Shown piece after piece: positions 20,134 to 30,764 of a DNA stretch of 64,000 nucleotides (positions are counted from its first letter, which is position 1; each line of letters opens with the position of its first letter). Both the position numbers and the translations under genes were made by a program. The stretch is taken from the NCBI GenBank assembly GCA_949987705.1, contig OX465281.1, forward strand, positions 98,736,326 through 98,800,325, written 5' to 3'. This DNA is from Thereva unica. Lineage: Eukaryota > Arthropoda > Insecta > Diptera > Therevidae. The notes under the pieces are model-generated. The model had not been told where the DNA came from and did not search any database. It saw nothing but the letters and a program-made list of their open reading frames with translations.

Positions 20134-20252
20134 TGTTGTAACTTCTTTATTCGATTTTTACAAGATGGAACTTAAAACTATTTGACATTTATCTTCTTCT
20201 TATATGCGTGCGTATGCTATGTACTAGAACAAAAATTAGTGTACTAAAAACA
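20134..20252 (-). repeat. Gypsy 5' LTR, about 119 bp
   Basis: On the minus strand it begins TG and ends CA, contains a TATA-like GCATATAAG and an AATAAA polyadenylation signal close to its 3' end, and is followed by the primer-binding site. The short length fits mag-type Gypsy elements. The outer boundary is inferred from the TG and from the coding-like sequence it interrupts; no second LTR was found to confirm it. Confidence 0.55.
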
Positions 20253-20462
20253 TAAAGCTAAAGTTACAATAGTATCATCATCATCATTCACAGAGATCAT
20301 AGGGGACATGTTTTTCTTCCTTTTGCTAAGAGTCGACTTAGAAAAATCCTCCTTCTTCTCTTCGAAAAGTCGCCTCTTTACCCCTTTGCTAGTTGACGAT
20401 TTTCTAGATGACTCCAAACTATCAGCACCAAACTCAAAATTATTAATATTCATGCTGCACAT
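20244..20462 (-). pseudogene. Truncated hypothetical ORF cut by the Gypsy LTR
   Basis: From an ATG at 20,462 a 72-residue polar sequence (SRKSSTSKGVKRRLFEEKK, later VNDDDDTIVTLAL) reads up to the LTR edge at 20,252 and stops 9 bases inside it. Just upstream lies ttattgttttcag, a good 3' splice site, ending at 20,465. So this may be the 5' part of an exon of a host gene interrupted by the Gypsy element. The basic patch followed by an acidic, SUMO-interaction-like motif suggests a nuclear protein. I do not recognise the family; it could also be chance coding. Confidence 0.35.
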
Positions 20463-20494
20463 ATCTGAAAACAATAAAGTGGAATGGTAAAATA

Positions 20495-21524
20495 GTTTGT
20501 ATTAATAGGTACTGGTGTAGATAAAAATTCGCCCGAGCTTTGTTTTTCATATGGGTCCTGCAAAATTTCACTGCTTTTAGTTATTTTACGTTGCTCGGGT
20601 GCCTTTGCTTTGAGTGAATCTTTCTTCAGTCTATTCAATATTTCAAAAATTGTATTTTTAATTTCAATAATTCGTTTATGTTTTTCTTCTTCGCTAAGTT
20701 TTTTATCGTCAAAGTGTAAATTGGCTAAAAGCAATGTCATGAGTAGTTTTTTTATTTTTATCGTAACACCCAATTCCTCTAAACGGAGTTCGAATACATC
20801 ATGCTTCTTTTCACTACCTTTTTTCTCTTTATTGCTAGCCGTTGGATGTGTATAATTGTCTATTGTATTCTTCACAACAGGATGTTTTCTATTCTTCCTT
20901 GACCAAATACATCATCAACAAAATCTTCAATTGATTCATAGTTCTTATATTTTATAACAACGTTTTCTGAAGTCTTTTCTCCTTGATATACATATGTGCA
21001 ATATGTATTCGTTTGGCTCCTGCTTATAGTTTATTTCAGGGATAACTTCATTAAAGTGGTCATCTTCTAAGCGCTTCCACATTTTCGATTTAACATCATT
21101 CAAGTACATGGTATACCATACACCTGCATTATAAAATGTTAATAAAAATGCTGAAAGGTTTATTTGTCCAGGTCTGTAACTAACTTGTTCAAGATTTTCT
21201 GGTGTCCATTCAAGTTTTACATTTTCATTTATTTTGATGCTAAGTATTTTAAAATCCTTTTGATGCTGCTTTCTAGTTTCCTTTAACTGGTCATATTCAC
21301 GCCTCACTCGTTTACGCACATTTCCCCCATTGTTGGGGTTGCACGTTTTGTTATTTCAAAATTTGGTAATGCAATTTCAGTTATTCCAACACGCCAGTTC
21401 CCATGAAACTTACATGGTTTAGCAAGTGCATTTGTAAAAGTCGATAGCGTATTTTCAGAGTAAAATTGCATAGAGTTATTACTTAACATACGTAAAAATA
21501 ATTTTCTTTTATTTCCACTGGCAT
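20495..21524 (-). pseudogene. Penton-like minor capsid gene, copy 2
   Basis: Matches 2,418-3,513 with deletions and frameshifts (open pieces at 21,304-21,524, 20,945-21,319 and 20,495-20,875). It lacks the 8 extra bases that split the N-terminal frame of copy 1, so the N-terminal 40 residues and the WRVGITEIALPN block are here in one frame. The C-terminal third is absent. Confidence 0.75.
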
Positions 21525-21527
21525 TGT

Positions 21528-22252
21528 TTACAGTCTTTCCCAAGCAATGTCCGACGTACTTGTAGTTCTATCCTTTTTAGTCTTCAAACGCTCACTCTGT
21601 CTAACACCGAGCTTACGTAAAGGAAATGAAAGCATATTGACCAGATTCTAGTGGAGAGGGTATTAATATAAACTGTTTCTGGACTGCTTTTTGTGTTTCA
21701 CTTTGTTCTAATTCTTCTATATGTTCGCTAGCTTCATCGGCAGTCATATTCGTAGGTACAGTATACTGCGTTACACCATCCTCAGCTGTGATTATTTTAT
21801 AATCCTTTTCACGTGCATTAGGTGCAGATGTTGTTCTTAGTAATTTTGGTGGTGGCTTTAGAGTTTTTGCTATTCCGCTAGCTGATAATCGTCTTTTGGC
21901 GGCTGGTGATGAAAATCTTCTTGGCGTTCTTAAAATTAATTTTCGTTTGTGTGGTACTATCTCTTAAACTTTTTTGTTTGACATTATGTTCACGTGGCAA
22001 GTAAAAATTTGTTTCCTTATCAAGCGTTCGTTTGGATTTCCGATTGTGATTTAAAAATGAAATTAGTTGGTTTCGATAGCTATACCATTTTTCGGAATCA
22101 TTCATGTCTTTATTCTGTAGAATTTTATTCATTGCTCTATCAATAATGGACTGATTTGCAGTCATTTCAATTTCATCTTTAAGCCTGTTGTAAACCTCTG
22201 GTGACAGAAGTAGCATCTTGTTAAGTCCATTATTTCTATGCATATTTTTCAA
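21528..22252 (-). pseudogene. 271-residue Polinton gene, copy 2
   Basis: The N-terminal 100 residues are open (21,950-22,252) and nearly identical to the copy 1 gene at 3,517-4,332. An internal deletion of about 80 bases near 21,928, together with frameshifts, breaks the rest. Confidence 0.75.
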
Positions 22253-22540
22253 TTAATGAGCCGATAACTCCTGATAGTACACTTCCTAATAAAACTGGTA
22301 AAAAACCTCCTCGTTGCACTAGTATTTTACGCTGTTTAGCAACAGATCTCTTTGCGCAAATCAATGTCCTTTTTATACCTTATACAGTGAATTGTAGATA
22401 TTTCCATGCGGCATGTGGTTACCTTTTAAGGTGTTGAGCGTAATTTCACAGAGTTTTTATAACCTCAGGGTCAGCACTTTGTATGATGGACTTTCTCAGA
22501 TTTGGTTTAGCCTTTTTAAGCACATATAGCATATGCTTGT
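22236..22540 (-). pseudogene. 117-residue Polinton gene, copy 2
   Basis: Corresponds to 4,316-4,669. A deletion removes the start codon and fuses the remaining N-terminal part (NKHMLYVLKKAKPNLRKS) to the end of the ATPase frame; a further small deletion near 22,365 shifts the frame before the hydrophobic tail. Confidence 0.7.
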
Positions 22541-23176
22541 TGTTCTTACCATTTAAAGAGTTGTGCGGACAAAAACAAGTTACAAAATGTTTATTAAATA
22601 TATCAGTACGAAATCTTAAGACGTCGTTAATGTCCTGAGTTAAATCAATTAGCAAATACCCGTAAGGCATTTGAGCTATCCCTTTATATATTCTCACAAG
22701 TTCAATTGACTTTTATCCCGGGGGTTTTTAAATACAACAAGATATTTACAACTGAGCGATATATCACGACTGAATTGTCCTTGATGGAATACGTTTTGTG
22801 TCACAAGAATTACTGATAAATTACGATGATGTGAATAGTTCACAAACTTCTTTACTATATGCATTTAACATCATGTCATCTATAACAATCAACGTTGGTT
22901 CGCTTACGTGATTTACAAACTCCTTCGTATAGCAATTAAATATTCGATGTTTTGAAGTTTTATATCCGTTGGCAGTGCACCGTGTTCTGCATTACACCAT
23001 ATAATTTTTCTAATTCGGTTCTATAAATACCTTATTAGTATTAAAAAGATATTTTATAAATGTTGTTTTCCCACATCCCGAAGGCCCCGCAACCATCGTT
23101 GTAAATGGGTGATTAAACTTGATCATTCTTGTTTTGTATATAAACTGGTTATTCAACCGCAGGTATTTATACATTC
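22541..23176 (-). pseudogene. Packaging ATPase, copy 2
   Basis: Corresponds to 4,605-5,345. Deletions near 22,700 (about 50 bases), 22,840, 22,925 and 23,018 break the frame; the P-loop region is still readable near 23,075 but the gene cannot make an ATPase. Confidence 0.75.
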
Positions 23177-23182
23177 CATACA

Positions 23183-24101
23183 ATGAGCAGAAGGCAGATA
23201 ATCAGTGAACTGCATAAACCAGTGCGAAAAAACTTTAAACGTCGACAAGTCACTACCAAAGGTATAGATGATTTGTGGCAGGCATACTTGGTCGAAATGG
23301 GTTCTTACTCATCAGAAAATCAGGGGTTTCTTTTTCTTCTCACTGTAATTGATACCTTTTCAAAGTACGCATGGACACTGCCTTTAAAATATAAAAAGGG
23401 ATCAGAAGTTGTAAAAGCATTGCAGTCGATTTTTAATACAGGACGCATTCCAAGAAATTTACAAACCGATGATGGAAAAGAGTTTTTTAATAAACCGTTT
23501 CGTCAACTGATGAAAGATTACGAAATAAACCATTATTCCAGCTACAGTACTTTGAAAGCCTCGATTGTAGAAAGATTTACCAGAACGTTGAACATCATGA
23601 ATCATCATGAATGGCATCATCAGAATTCAGCATGAATGGCAATTATCACTGGATTAGCATGTTGACCAAGTTGACAGACGACTACAATACAATGAAACAT
23701 CGTACGATTAAGATGAGACCTGTAGATGTTGGGCTGCATAACGAAAAACGTTTATTATCTGTGTATAATTACCCTAAAAGTCTAAATAAAAAGCAGGTGA
23801 TTTTGTCCGTATAAGTAGACATAAACATGTATTCGAAAAAGGCTATACACCTAATTGGTCCACAGAGATATTAAAAATAAAAGAAGTTAAACCTGTTTAC
23901 CCGGCAACATATATTCTCGAAGATTACCAAGGAAATATAATTCAAGGTAGATTTTATGAACCAGAAATAGCTCCTGTGAAAAACCCTGAAGTTTATTTAG
24001 TAGAAAAGGTTATAAAAAGACGCGGTAATCAAGTTCTAGTGAAGTGGCTTGGTTTTCCTTCAAAACACAATACTTGGATTAATAGAAAAGACGTGATATG
24101 A
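23183..24101 (+). pseudogene. Integrase, copy 2, catalytic Asp lost and frameshifted
   Basis: Open for the first 150 residues, then frameshifted near 23,595, where a short repeat-like insertion (catcatgaat) differs from copy 1. The first catalytic Asp (D35 of copy 1) is Tyr here (WQAYLVEM, codon 23,285-23,287). The chromodomain is still readable at about 24,000-24,100. Non-functional on both counts. Confidence 0.82.
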
Positions 24102-24122
24102 AACCCGTTACACTCATTCAAA

Positions 24123-24500
24123 ATGTTAAACTTGAAACAAGAATATGATCGTTTGAAAACATTCGATAATCTAGCAATAGACTTAGATACAGCAGACCAG
24201 CTAGCGAAAAGTGGATTTTTTTACACAAACATCAAAGACCGTGTTCAATGTTACTTTTGTTCTCTGCAGATAAATGCTATGAGTTGCGCATCGGATGTAG
24301 ATTTCGATCATAGACATCGTTCACCCCACTGTATCTGTGCTAAGAGGATAGACGAATGCGGACGATTCAAAGATCAGCTAGCACCACTTACAGAACAACC
24401 TAAATCAAACACCATACTTTGGACTTTCAACACTTTGAAATTTTTAGCTGGTATTTTGTTCGTTCTAGCAATTCATTATTATTTCCGTGATATATGGTAG
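24123..24500 (+). CDS. BIR-domain (IAP-like) protein with C-terminal membrane anchor, open in copy 2
   Basis: A 125-residue protein with one BIR domain at about residues 8-72. The zinc ligands are C43, C46, H63 and C70, giving C-x2-C-x16-H-x6-C, the canonical BIR spacing, and GFFYTNIKDRVQCYFC matches the BIR core. The usual Trp after the second Cys is absent. A hydrophobic segment at about 102-120 (FLAGILFVLAIHYYF) makes a tail anchor likely. BIR proteins of baculoviruses and insects bind caspases or their activators, so an anti-apoptotic role at a membrane is a reasonable inference. There is no RING domain. The last four residues arise from a deletion relative to copy 1. It survives open while its neighbours are broken. 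Confidence 0.75.
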   Translation: MLNLKQEYDRLKTFDNLAIDLDTADQLAKSGFFYTNIKDRVQCYFCSLQINAMSCASDVDFDHRHRSPHCICAKRIDECGRFKDQLAPLTEQPKSNTILWTFNTLKFLAGILFVLAIHYYFRDIW

Positions 24501-25202
24501 TCTGGAATTTCGCATACAGACAAGTAGGAAAGGACCATGGGAGCAGTATGCACATTTAGATTTAAAAACAGAATTTCACAACTGAGTGTAATAATAAATC
24601 CGGTTTTAGAACATAAAATAAAAATGTTCAACAAGTAGCATATTGTTTTTTCAGTCGTTTTCAGATTTTATTTGGAAACCCACCTTCACTTTTCTTCTAA
24701 GTGTAAACAAGAATTTAATCTATTACCTGCTGAGCCCCCGCCGAGTTCCCACCGAGTCCGTCTCCCGCTGAGTCCCAAGCCATCGACTTTCCGTGACCTA
24801 GAAAAAAGTTCCCACTCTACAGGGGGCCCACCAATTACTTCTACACCCCCCATATCCATGATATACCCGTCGAGTTATTGGGTTCTCAACATTCGCCCCG
24901 CCGCCGCCCCCGTCGTCGCCATCGCCATGGCTAAACCTGTGCTGCACTCCCCTCCACACCTCCGCACTCCAACTTTCACCTTCGCGGCGCCACAAGTGGG
25001 CGTGGCCTCACACACACAACAATAACAGCGATGACCTTGATCTACACAAACAATTAATACGTCTGGCACACATTCCAAGGTCACCCACTTACCACAATTA
25101 CAGGTTAATGACCTGTCAACCAAATAACATAATTACACGTGATTAATAACCTTGACCTTGACCTAGTGATCTGGTTCCCACCCCAAACCGTCCTAAATAC
25201 CT
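24501..25202. other. Non-coding right end of Polinton copy 2
   Basis: Holds a shortened trace of the 75-residue ORF (24,495-24,640), a C-rich block at 24,725-24,960 and several TGACCT/AGGTCA half-sites (25,031, 25,078, 25,108, 25,152-25,165). No gene. It matches 6,690-7,380 in outline but with large differences. Confidence 0.55.
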
Positions 25203-25995
25203 ACTGGCGTCGAATCCAACCCCCACACCATCTTCGCAGGTGTTCCCCAGGGCTCAACTCTATCACCAGCTCTCTTCCTAATTTTTTATAAATGACCTGC
25301 TCTCAATCCCTTCCAACCCACTTCACTGCTTTGCCGACGACAATACACTACGGTACTCCTATGGCTTCGATACTGCAGGACAAGCACGCGCCAGACCATG
25401 TCTGCATTATCGCAATCTCATGTCCATTTCAATCAACAGGGACATCGAACGAATCTTGAATGGGGCCGCAAGAACCGTGTCGAATTCAATGCATCAAAAA
25501 CGAAATACTGTCTCGTCTCCAATAAAACCTGCATCGACCCTCCTATTTCAGTGGACAATAAAAACCAAACGGCAGAACCGTCTTTAAACATCCTAGGCTA
25601 TCCGAACTATCCACTATCCGAAGATCTGCGGTAGAATAACCACATATTCCAAATCGCTAAAAAAGCATCACAATGCCTGGGATTCCTTAAAAGATGCAAA
25701 TTCGTCCTTCAGCCGTCGGCCAGGGCTACAATGTACAAGTCCTACATTAGTCTCCGCCTCGAATACAACTCGTATATTTGGGCTGGGGCCTCGAGAACCA
25801 CCTTAGCCTGACTAGACAGCGAACTCATACAACACCCAAGAGTTCAAGCGCAAGGTTTACAACCATCTCCTACAACACCCACCCGACTCCCCCTAATCTA
25901 TCCTATCTTTCTCTCTTTTCTTCGAGCTAATCTTACTACTAGACATTGCACCATGACGTGTACGACATGACGGACTAGTAGTACAAAGGATGACA
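25203..25995 (+). mobile_element. LINE B copy 3, 5'-truncated fragment
   Basis: Carries reverse transcriptase sequence from the GVPQG motif (25,236) through a FADD-type box (near 25,335) to the thumb, frame-broken, then jumps to the 3' tail with the LINE B phrase gacggactagtagtacaaa at about 25,969. The open piece 25,398-25,634 carries WGRKNRVEFNASKTKYCL. It starts where Polinton similarity stops, so it probably inserted at the Polinton end. Confidence 0.7.
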
Positions 25996-26732
25996 CCTAA
26001 GCTTAGAGTACCATATAAAAAAAATCGGTTTCACAGTGCAATTTTTTCTTCTTCTTACTATTATATTTGTTTCTTATGACGGCACTTCAATATTGTAAAC
26101 ATTTGAATTTTCTATGCATTCTGATTTAAGAAAAACTCAAGTCTAGAAAAACTGCCACTTAAGTTACACTGAAGTAAATTGAAACAACCATCCATACTTA
26201 AGTGTAACTTAAATTAATTTTTATACTTAAGTTCTCACTATGAAACCAGCCCTATGTCAAATCGTTTTTAAACTAGAGCAATTTAAAGATTTCAAAATTT
26301 TGCGATTTTCAGCCTTTTGAGAATCCAAATTCCAAAAATCTCAAAAAAAATTTTTTTTTACTTAGTCCCAACTAGAAGAACAAATATAAAAAAATTATAA
26401 CAATCGGAGGTGGTGAGGTCCAAACCATTGGTTGATGGAATGACCCAATGAATAAAAATGCATTCTTGCCTGTAAGATCCTGGTGATTACTTCATTCATA
26501 CACAAGTACAGAAGGTTCAAACCAAGGTACCAAGGCCTCGAGAACCAAAACACACATCCAATGCCGCAGTTCTAAAACCTAAGGAACAAGTACTTTTAGC
26601 AACAGATTTGATCTGGGCCACTGATATATAGTAATGGACTGCTGATTGACGATGCTGAATGGCACCATTTTTCTCCAGAAATAGAAAACCTTTTTTATGC
26701 AAACAAAAAAATTTCTTCGAATTTAGGAGAAA
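25996..26732. other. AT-rich spacer with a CTTAAGT-repeat MITE piece
   Basis: No gene. At 26,150-26,252 the palindrome ACTTAAGT or close variants occurs four times, ending in the phrase tcactatgaaaccagccc, a form I know from insect MITE-like repeats. The rest is AT-rich without visible structure. Confidence 0.35.
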
Positions 26733-27211
26733 ATAATTATTAGATAAAGAAACTTTTTAATATAACACGTTTTTATAACGAACTAAAAAGTATAAAATAA
26801 TGGCACTAGCCCCATACAGATTTAGAACCTCAAACATATTTCTAACACCACACAGATAGTCCTGAAAATTTGTGATTGTGAATTTGTAATAGCTATGAAA
26901 ATATATGTAAAATTTTAAACGAAAAACCGTGGGGCGTATATATTATTGATGCGAATGATTTCTCAACCCAGCTACTCTACACTCCTTACTATTGTCTATA
27001 GCATGCGCCCCACGTTTTTTCGTTTAAAATTTTACATATATTTTCATAGCTATTACAAATTCACAATCACAAATTTTCAGGACTATCTGTATGGTGTTAG
27101 AAATATGTTTGAGGTTCTAAATCTGTATGGGGCTAGTGCCATTATTTTATACTTTTTAGTTCGTTATAAAAACGTGTTATATTAAAAAGTTTTTTTATCT
27201 AATAATTATTA
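26733..27211. repeat. Long hairpin: about 205-bp inverted repeat with 68-bp loop
   Basis: 26,733-26,937 and 27,006-27,211 are reverse complements with only a few differences (for example cataacagattta against tctgtatgg region). Both arms read through ggcactagccccatacag and its complement. The loop is 26,938-27,005. There is no coding capacity; ORFs here are by-products. It is a fold-back MITE or a hairpin-RNA locus. Confidence 0.85.
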
Positions 27212-27690
27212 TCTGCTTTTTAGTCTTGTGTGCGACATTTTGCAATCACTTTTTAACATGGTCATGATATTATGACGGATACATGTGGAAAATTGTTACC
27301 TAAATCTACTAATAATATACCAATCTTTTTAATTTTGATATTCCTGAAAATTAAAATGAAGGAGTAAGCTAAATTAATTTTATATGATTTTTATTTCAAT
27401 AATAGCTGCATCTCTTTTTTGATCATTTTTACTATTTTCACTCGTGAGTGCTCGCAACTACTCTTTTACTGAAAAGCGCTTAGCGGACTTTTGATTGTAT
27501 TTAACTGCTTTCTTCATATAAAAACATTTATAAATGAAATTTGAGTCGTGATTATCTGAAACTTTTATCTTTCATTTTACTTTGAATAATTTACCGTATT
27601 AATTTAAATTATGTAACTGATACATGTGAAGGTTGTTGTAAAGTTAGGCAATCCACCAGTTTATGTCAGCCGCCAAGTTAAATTTACAAT
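27212..27690. other. AT-rich spacer
   Basis: No gene or repeat recognised. It separates the hairpin from the satellite array. Confidence 0.5.
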
Positions 27691-29510
27691 GACCTCATAT
27701 AGCTTATTGTATTCTACTTATCACACCCTTTTCTGTAGTACCTACGTCGCGGGTGTTGTGATGAAAATGGTAAGCCGTGCTCTGAAGAGAATGGTAACCC
27801 ACCCTCCTGAGTAGGCCGCCATGGACCTAATGAGGTTCTGAGTATATTGTATTGCTTATGGTGTTTTACTTATCATACCCTTTCATTTGATACCCATGTC
27901 GAAAGGGTTCTGAAGAGAATGGTAACCCACCCTCCTGAGTAGGCCGCCATGGACCTAATGAGGTTCTGAGTATATTGTATTGCTTACGTTGTTTTACTTA
28001 TTATACCCTTTCATTTGATACCCATGTCGAAAGGGTTCTGAAGAGAATGGTAACCGGCCCTCCTGAGGAGGTCGTCATGGATCTAAAGACATAGCTTATT
28101 GCATTACTTATGATGCCCTTTCGTTTGATACCCATGTCGAGGGGGTGTGAAGAAAATGTTAATCCGTTCTCTTGAGATGGCCGCCATGGACCAAACGAAA
28201 TATTGAGGATAATATATTGCTTATGGTATTCTACTAATCATACCCTTTCATTTGACACCCATGTCGAAAGGGTTCTGAAGAGAATGGTAACTCACCCTCC
28301 TGAGTAGGCCGCCATGGACCTGATGAGGTTCTGAGTATATTGTATTGCTTATGGTGTTTTACTTATCTTACCCTTTCATTTGATACCCATGTCGAAAGGT
28401 TTCTGAAGAGAATGGTAACCGGCCCTCCCGAGGAGGTCGTCATGGATCTAAAGACATAGCTTATTGCATTACTTATGATGCCCTTTCGTTTGATACCCAT
28501 GTCGAGGGGGTGTGAAGAAAATGTTAATCCGTTCTCTTGCGATGGCCGCCATGGACCAAACGAAATATTGAGGATAATATATTGCTTATGGTATTCTACT
28601 ACTCATACCCTTTCATTTGACACCCATGTCGAAAGGGTTCTGAAGAGAATGGTAACCCACCCTCCTGAGTAGGCTGCCACGGACCCAATGAGGTTCTGAG
28701 TATATTGTATTGCTTATGTTGTTTTACTTATCATACCCTTTCATTTGATACCCATGTCGAAAGGGTTCTGAAGAGAATGGTAACCGGCCCTCCTGAGGAG
28801 GTCGCCATGGATCTAAAGACATAGCTTATTGCATTCGACACATGATTCCCTTTCATTTGATACCCATGTCGAGACCCTTTCATTTGATACCCATGTCGAA
28901 AGGGTTCTGAAAAAAATGGTAACCAACCCTCCTGAGGAGTATGCCATGGATCTAAGGGCATGGCTTATTGCATTCGTCTTATGATGCCCTTTCATTTGAT
29001 ACCCATATAGAGGGGGTTGTGAAGAAAATGGTAATCCGCCCTCTGGAGATGACCGCCATGGCCCAAACGATAAATTGAGTATACTATATTGCTTATGGTG
29101 TTCTACTTAACGTACCATTTCATTTGATATCCATGTTGAAGGGTTTGTGAAGAATATTTCAATCCGCCCTCCTGAGACGGCCTCCATGGACTAAAGGTAT
29201 GTACCATATTGCATTGTCATCACAGCTAAAGCTGTGTGCAAAATTTCACCATGATAGGATATCCGGAAGTATTTGAAAAATCGAATGCAAAATTTGTTCC
29301 GTGAAGAAAACAGTAATCCGTCCTCTATAGTCCTCCGCCATGGATCTAACGGTATAATGAGTTTACCATATTGCATTGTCATCGGAGCTGAAGCTGTGTG
29401 CAAAATTTCAGGGTGATCGGGTAACCGGAAGTAGTCAAAAAATCGATTTCAAGATTTGTACCGGACAAACAGACAGACAGGAAAGCGAGCTAATAAAAAC
29501 GTTTTAATAA
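27691..29510. repeat. Satellite array of about 120-bp units with a 365-bp higher-order period
   Basis: About 14 units built around ccctttcatttgataccca, then aagagaatggtaacc, then gccatgga. The marker taaccggccc recurs at 28,051, 28,416 and 28,781, exactly 365 bases apart, so three unit types alternate as one higher-order repeat. The right edge decays into units with agctgtgtgcaaaatttca and ends in gacagacaggaaagcgagc at 29,475. ORFs within it are artefacts. Confidence 0.88.
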
Positions 29511-29829
29511 GTGATAAGATGTTTGTTATAATTAACGGAAATAAATTTCCATCACTCATTTTTATTTATTAGCAGTTTTTTCATTAAATAAATGTATTTA
29601 TTCCAAAACCGTGACGGTTATTTCCCCTGTTTAACGAAGTTTTCAAAATAGCTCAAGAGTGAGACAGAAGAACGAAAACTATACCTATCTATTTTTTTCT
29701 AATTATGTTTATATCGCTGACATGCGCTGACGATTACAGTTCGTTGGGATTTAACGTGGGAGCGAGGCAGGAATAGTTTTTGGTGCCATTTCTTTATATG
29801 GGATTTTGCTCATTTAGCAGTCCATTACT
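29511..29829. other. AT-rich spacer
   Basis: No gene seen between the satellite and the BEL/Pao fragment; a few AATAAA-like words only. Confidence 0.45.
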
Positions 29830-30608
29830 ATATGTCAGTGATCTGGGCACAAAATTCAGAAGGGTACTCCATTCCCTTGTGCGCATTACTCAACCAGGAC
29901 TCGAAGGCCAGTTATATTTCACTCGACGCAGCGGAACGCTTGTGGCTTCAAGGGAGTCCAACAGATGTTCATATCAATGAAGTAGGCGGATATAAATCAG
30001 CAGTTGCTAAAAGGGCAGTACAATTTACCATTGGTTCACATTACAAGACGGCCACTCATCTTAAAGGCTCTGGTGTTACCGAAAGTTACTGGTTTGCTAC
30101 CTCTCCACAACGAATAAACCATAGGAATATCTGCCTAATTTGAACCTGGCAGATCCGATATACTACAACCCAGGAAAAATCGATCTTTTTCTAGGCGGCG
30201 ACATCTTTGCAGAAGTACTGGAGGAAGGAATAAGAAAGAGACTACATGGATCACCAATAGCCCAAGATACGTCATTCGGCCTGAACATATCAGGAGGTGT
30301 GGGTCAATGTCACGATTTCACAGCCGGATAGTAATCTATGACCACTTTCTATTCGGACGCTATCAAGGACTCACTATTAAGGCGATTCTGGGAAATCGAG
30401 GGGTCCCCCCCCCTCTAGGTGCACTGGTCAGAAGAGGCAAATTCTTCCGAGACAGAGTCAAACGACAAACAGATGGAAGATACTCTGAAACTACCATTCA
30501 ACACTTTGGATATGATCCCAGATCTCAGCGAATCAAGGCAAGCAGTGAGCCAACTAATGCAAGTCAAGCGCAGACTTGTATCGAGACCTGACAATGCAAA
30601 CCAGTAAT
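29830..30608 (+). pseudogene. BEL/Pao retrotransposon protease (DUF1758-like) fragment
   Basis: Frame-broken remains of a BEL/Pao polyprotein. The part at 29,832-30,143 reads CALLNQDSKASYISLDAAER, where the active DSGS of the aspartic protease has become QDSK; the next frame reads LADPIYYNPGKIDLFLGGDIFA and AQDTSFGLNISG, the conserved block after the protease. A third frame gives the acidic linker before reverse transcriptase. No LTR was found. Confidence 0.7.
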
Positions 30609-30764
30609 ATGATTTTATGAAAGACTAGTAAAAACCCGCGTGCGTTGCAACGTTTTTAAATAAAAAAAATTATGTGCGAAAAGTTCGAGATAAGGAAAGT
30701 GTATAATGAGACAGAGAAGTAATCTGCGAAACACGAGTTCATAAAACAATTTAGAGTTATCTAT
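30609..30764. other. Spacer
   Basis: Nothing recognised apart from a short CG-rich word (cgcgtgcgttgcaacg, 30,639) at the border of the BEL fragment. Confidence 0.4.

Larger units (their letters stand above)
14737..20252 (-). mobile_element. Ty3/Gypsy LTR retrotransposon (mag-like), 3' end missing
   Basis: Minus-strand element with a short 5' LTR (20,134-20,252), primer-binding site, gag with two zinc knuckles, protease, reverse transcriptase and the start of RNase H. It is interrupted by LINE C (16,142-18,887) and cut at 14,737 by the 3' end of LINE A; the RNase H continuation, integrase and 3' LTR are not found on the far side of LINE A. The short LTR and gag with tandem CCHC knuckles suggest a mag-type lineage. 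Confidence 0.75.
20495..25202. mobile_element. Polinton/Maverick copy 2, decayed, same orientation as copy 1
   Basis: Highly similar to 2,418-7,380 in gene order and sequence, with many small deletions. Left similarity ends inside the penton-like gene at about 20,495 (gtttgtattaataggtact). Everything to the left of that (capsid, pVI/pX-like gene) is missing. It ends at about 25,202, where LINE B copy 3 begins. Confidence 0.85.

Noticed and set aside
28475..29403. ORFs with repeated PFHLIPMSR-type or YPFRHGYQMKG-type peptides
   Set aside because: They follow the satellite period and have frame breaks at each variant unit.
27691..29510. CRISPR-like array
   Set aside because: Units are about 120 bp, tandem without unique spacers, and the DNA is clearly eukaryotic; it is a satellite.
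30609..30660. CG-rich phrase near 30,639 as a transposon terminus
   Set aside because: No matching inverted end or flank duplication could be found.
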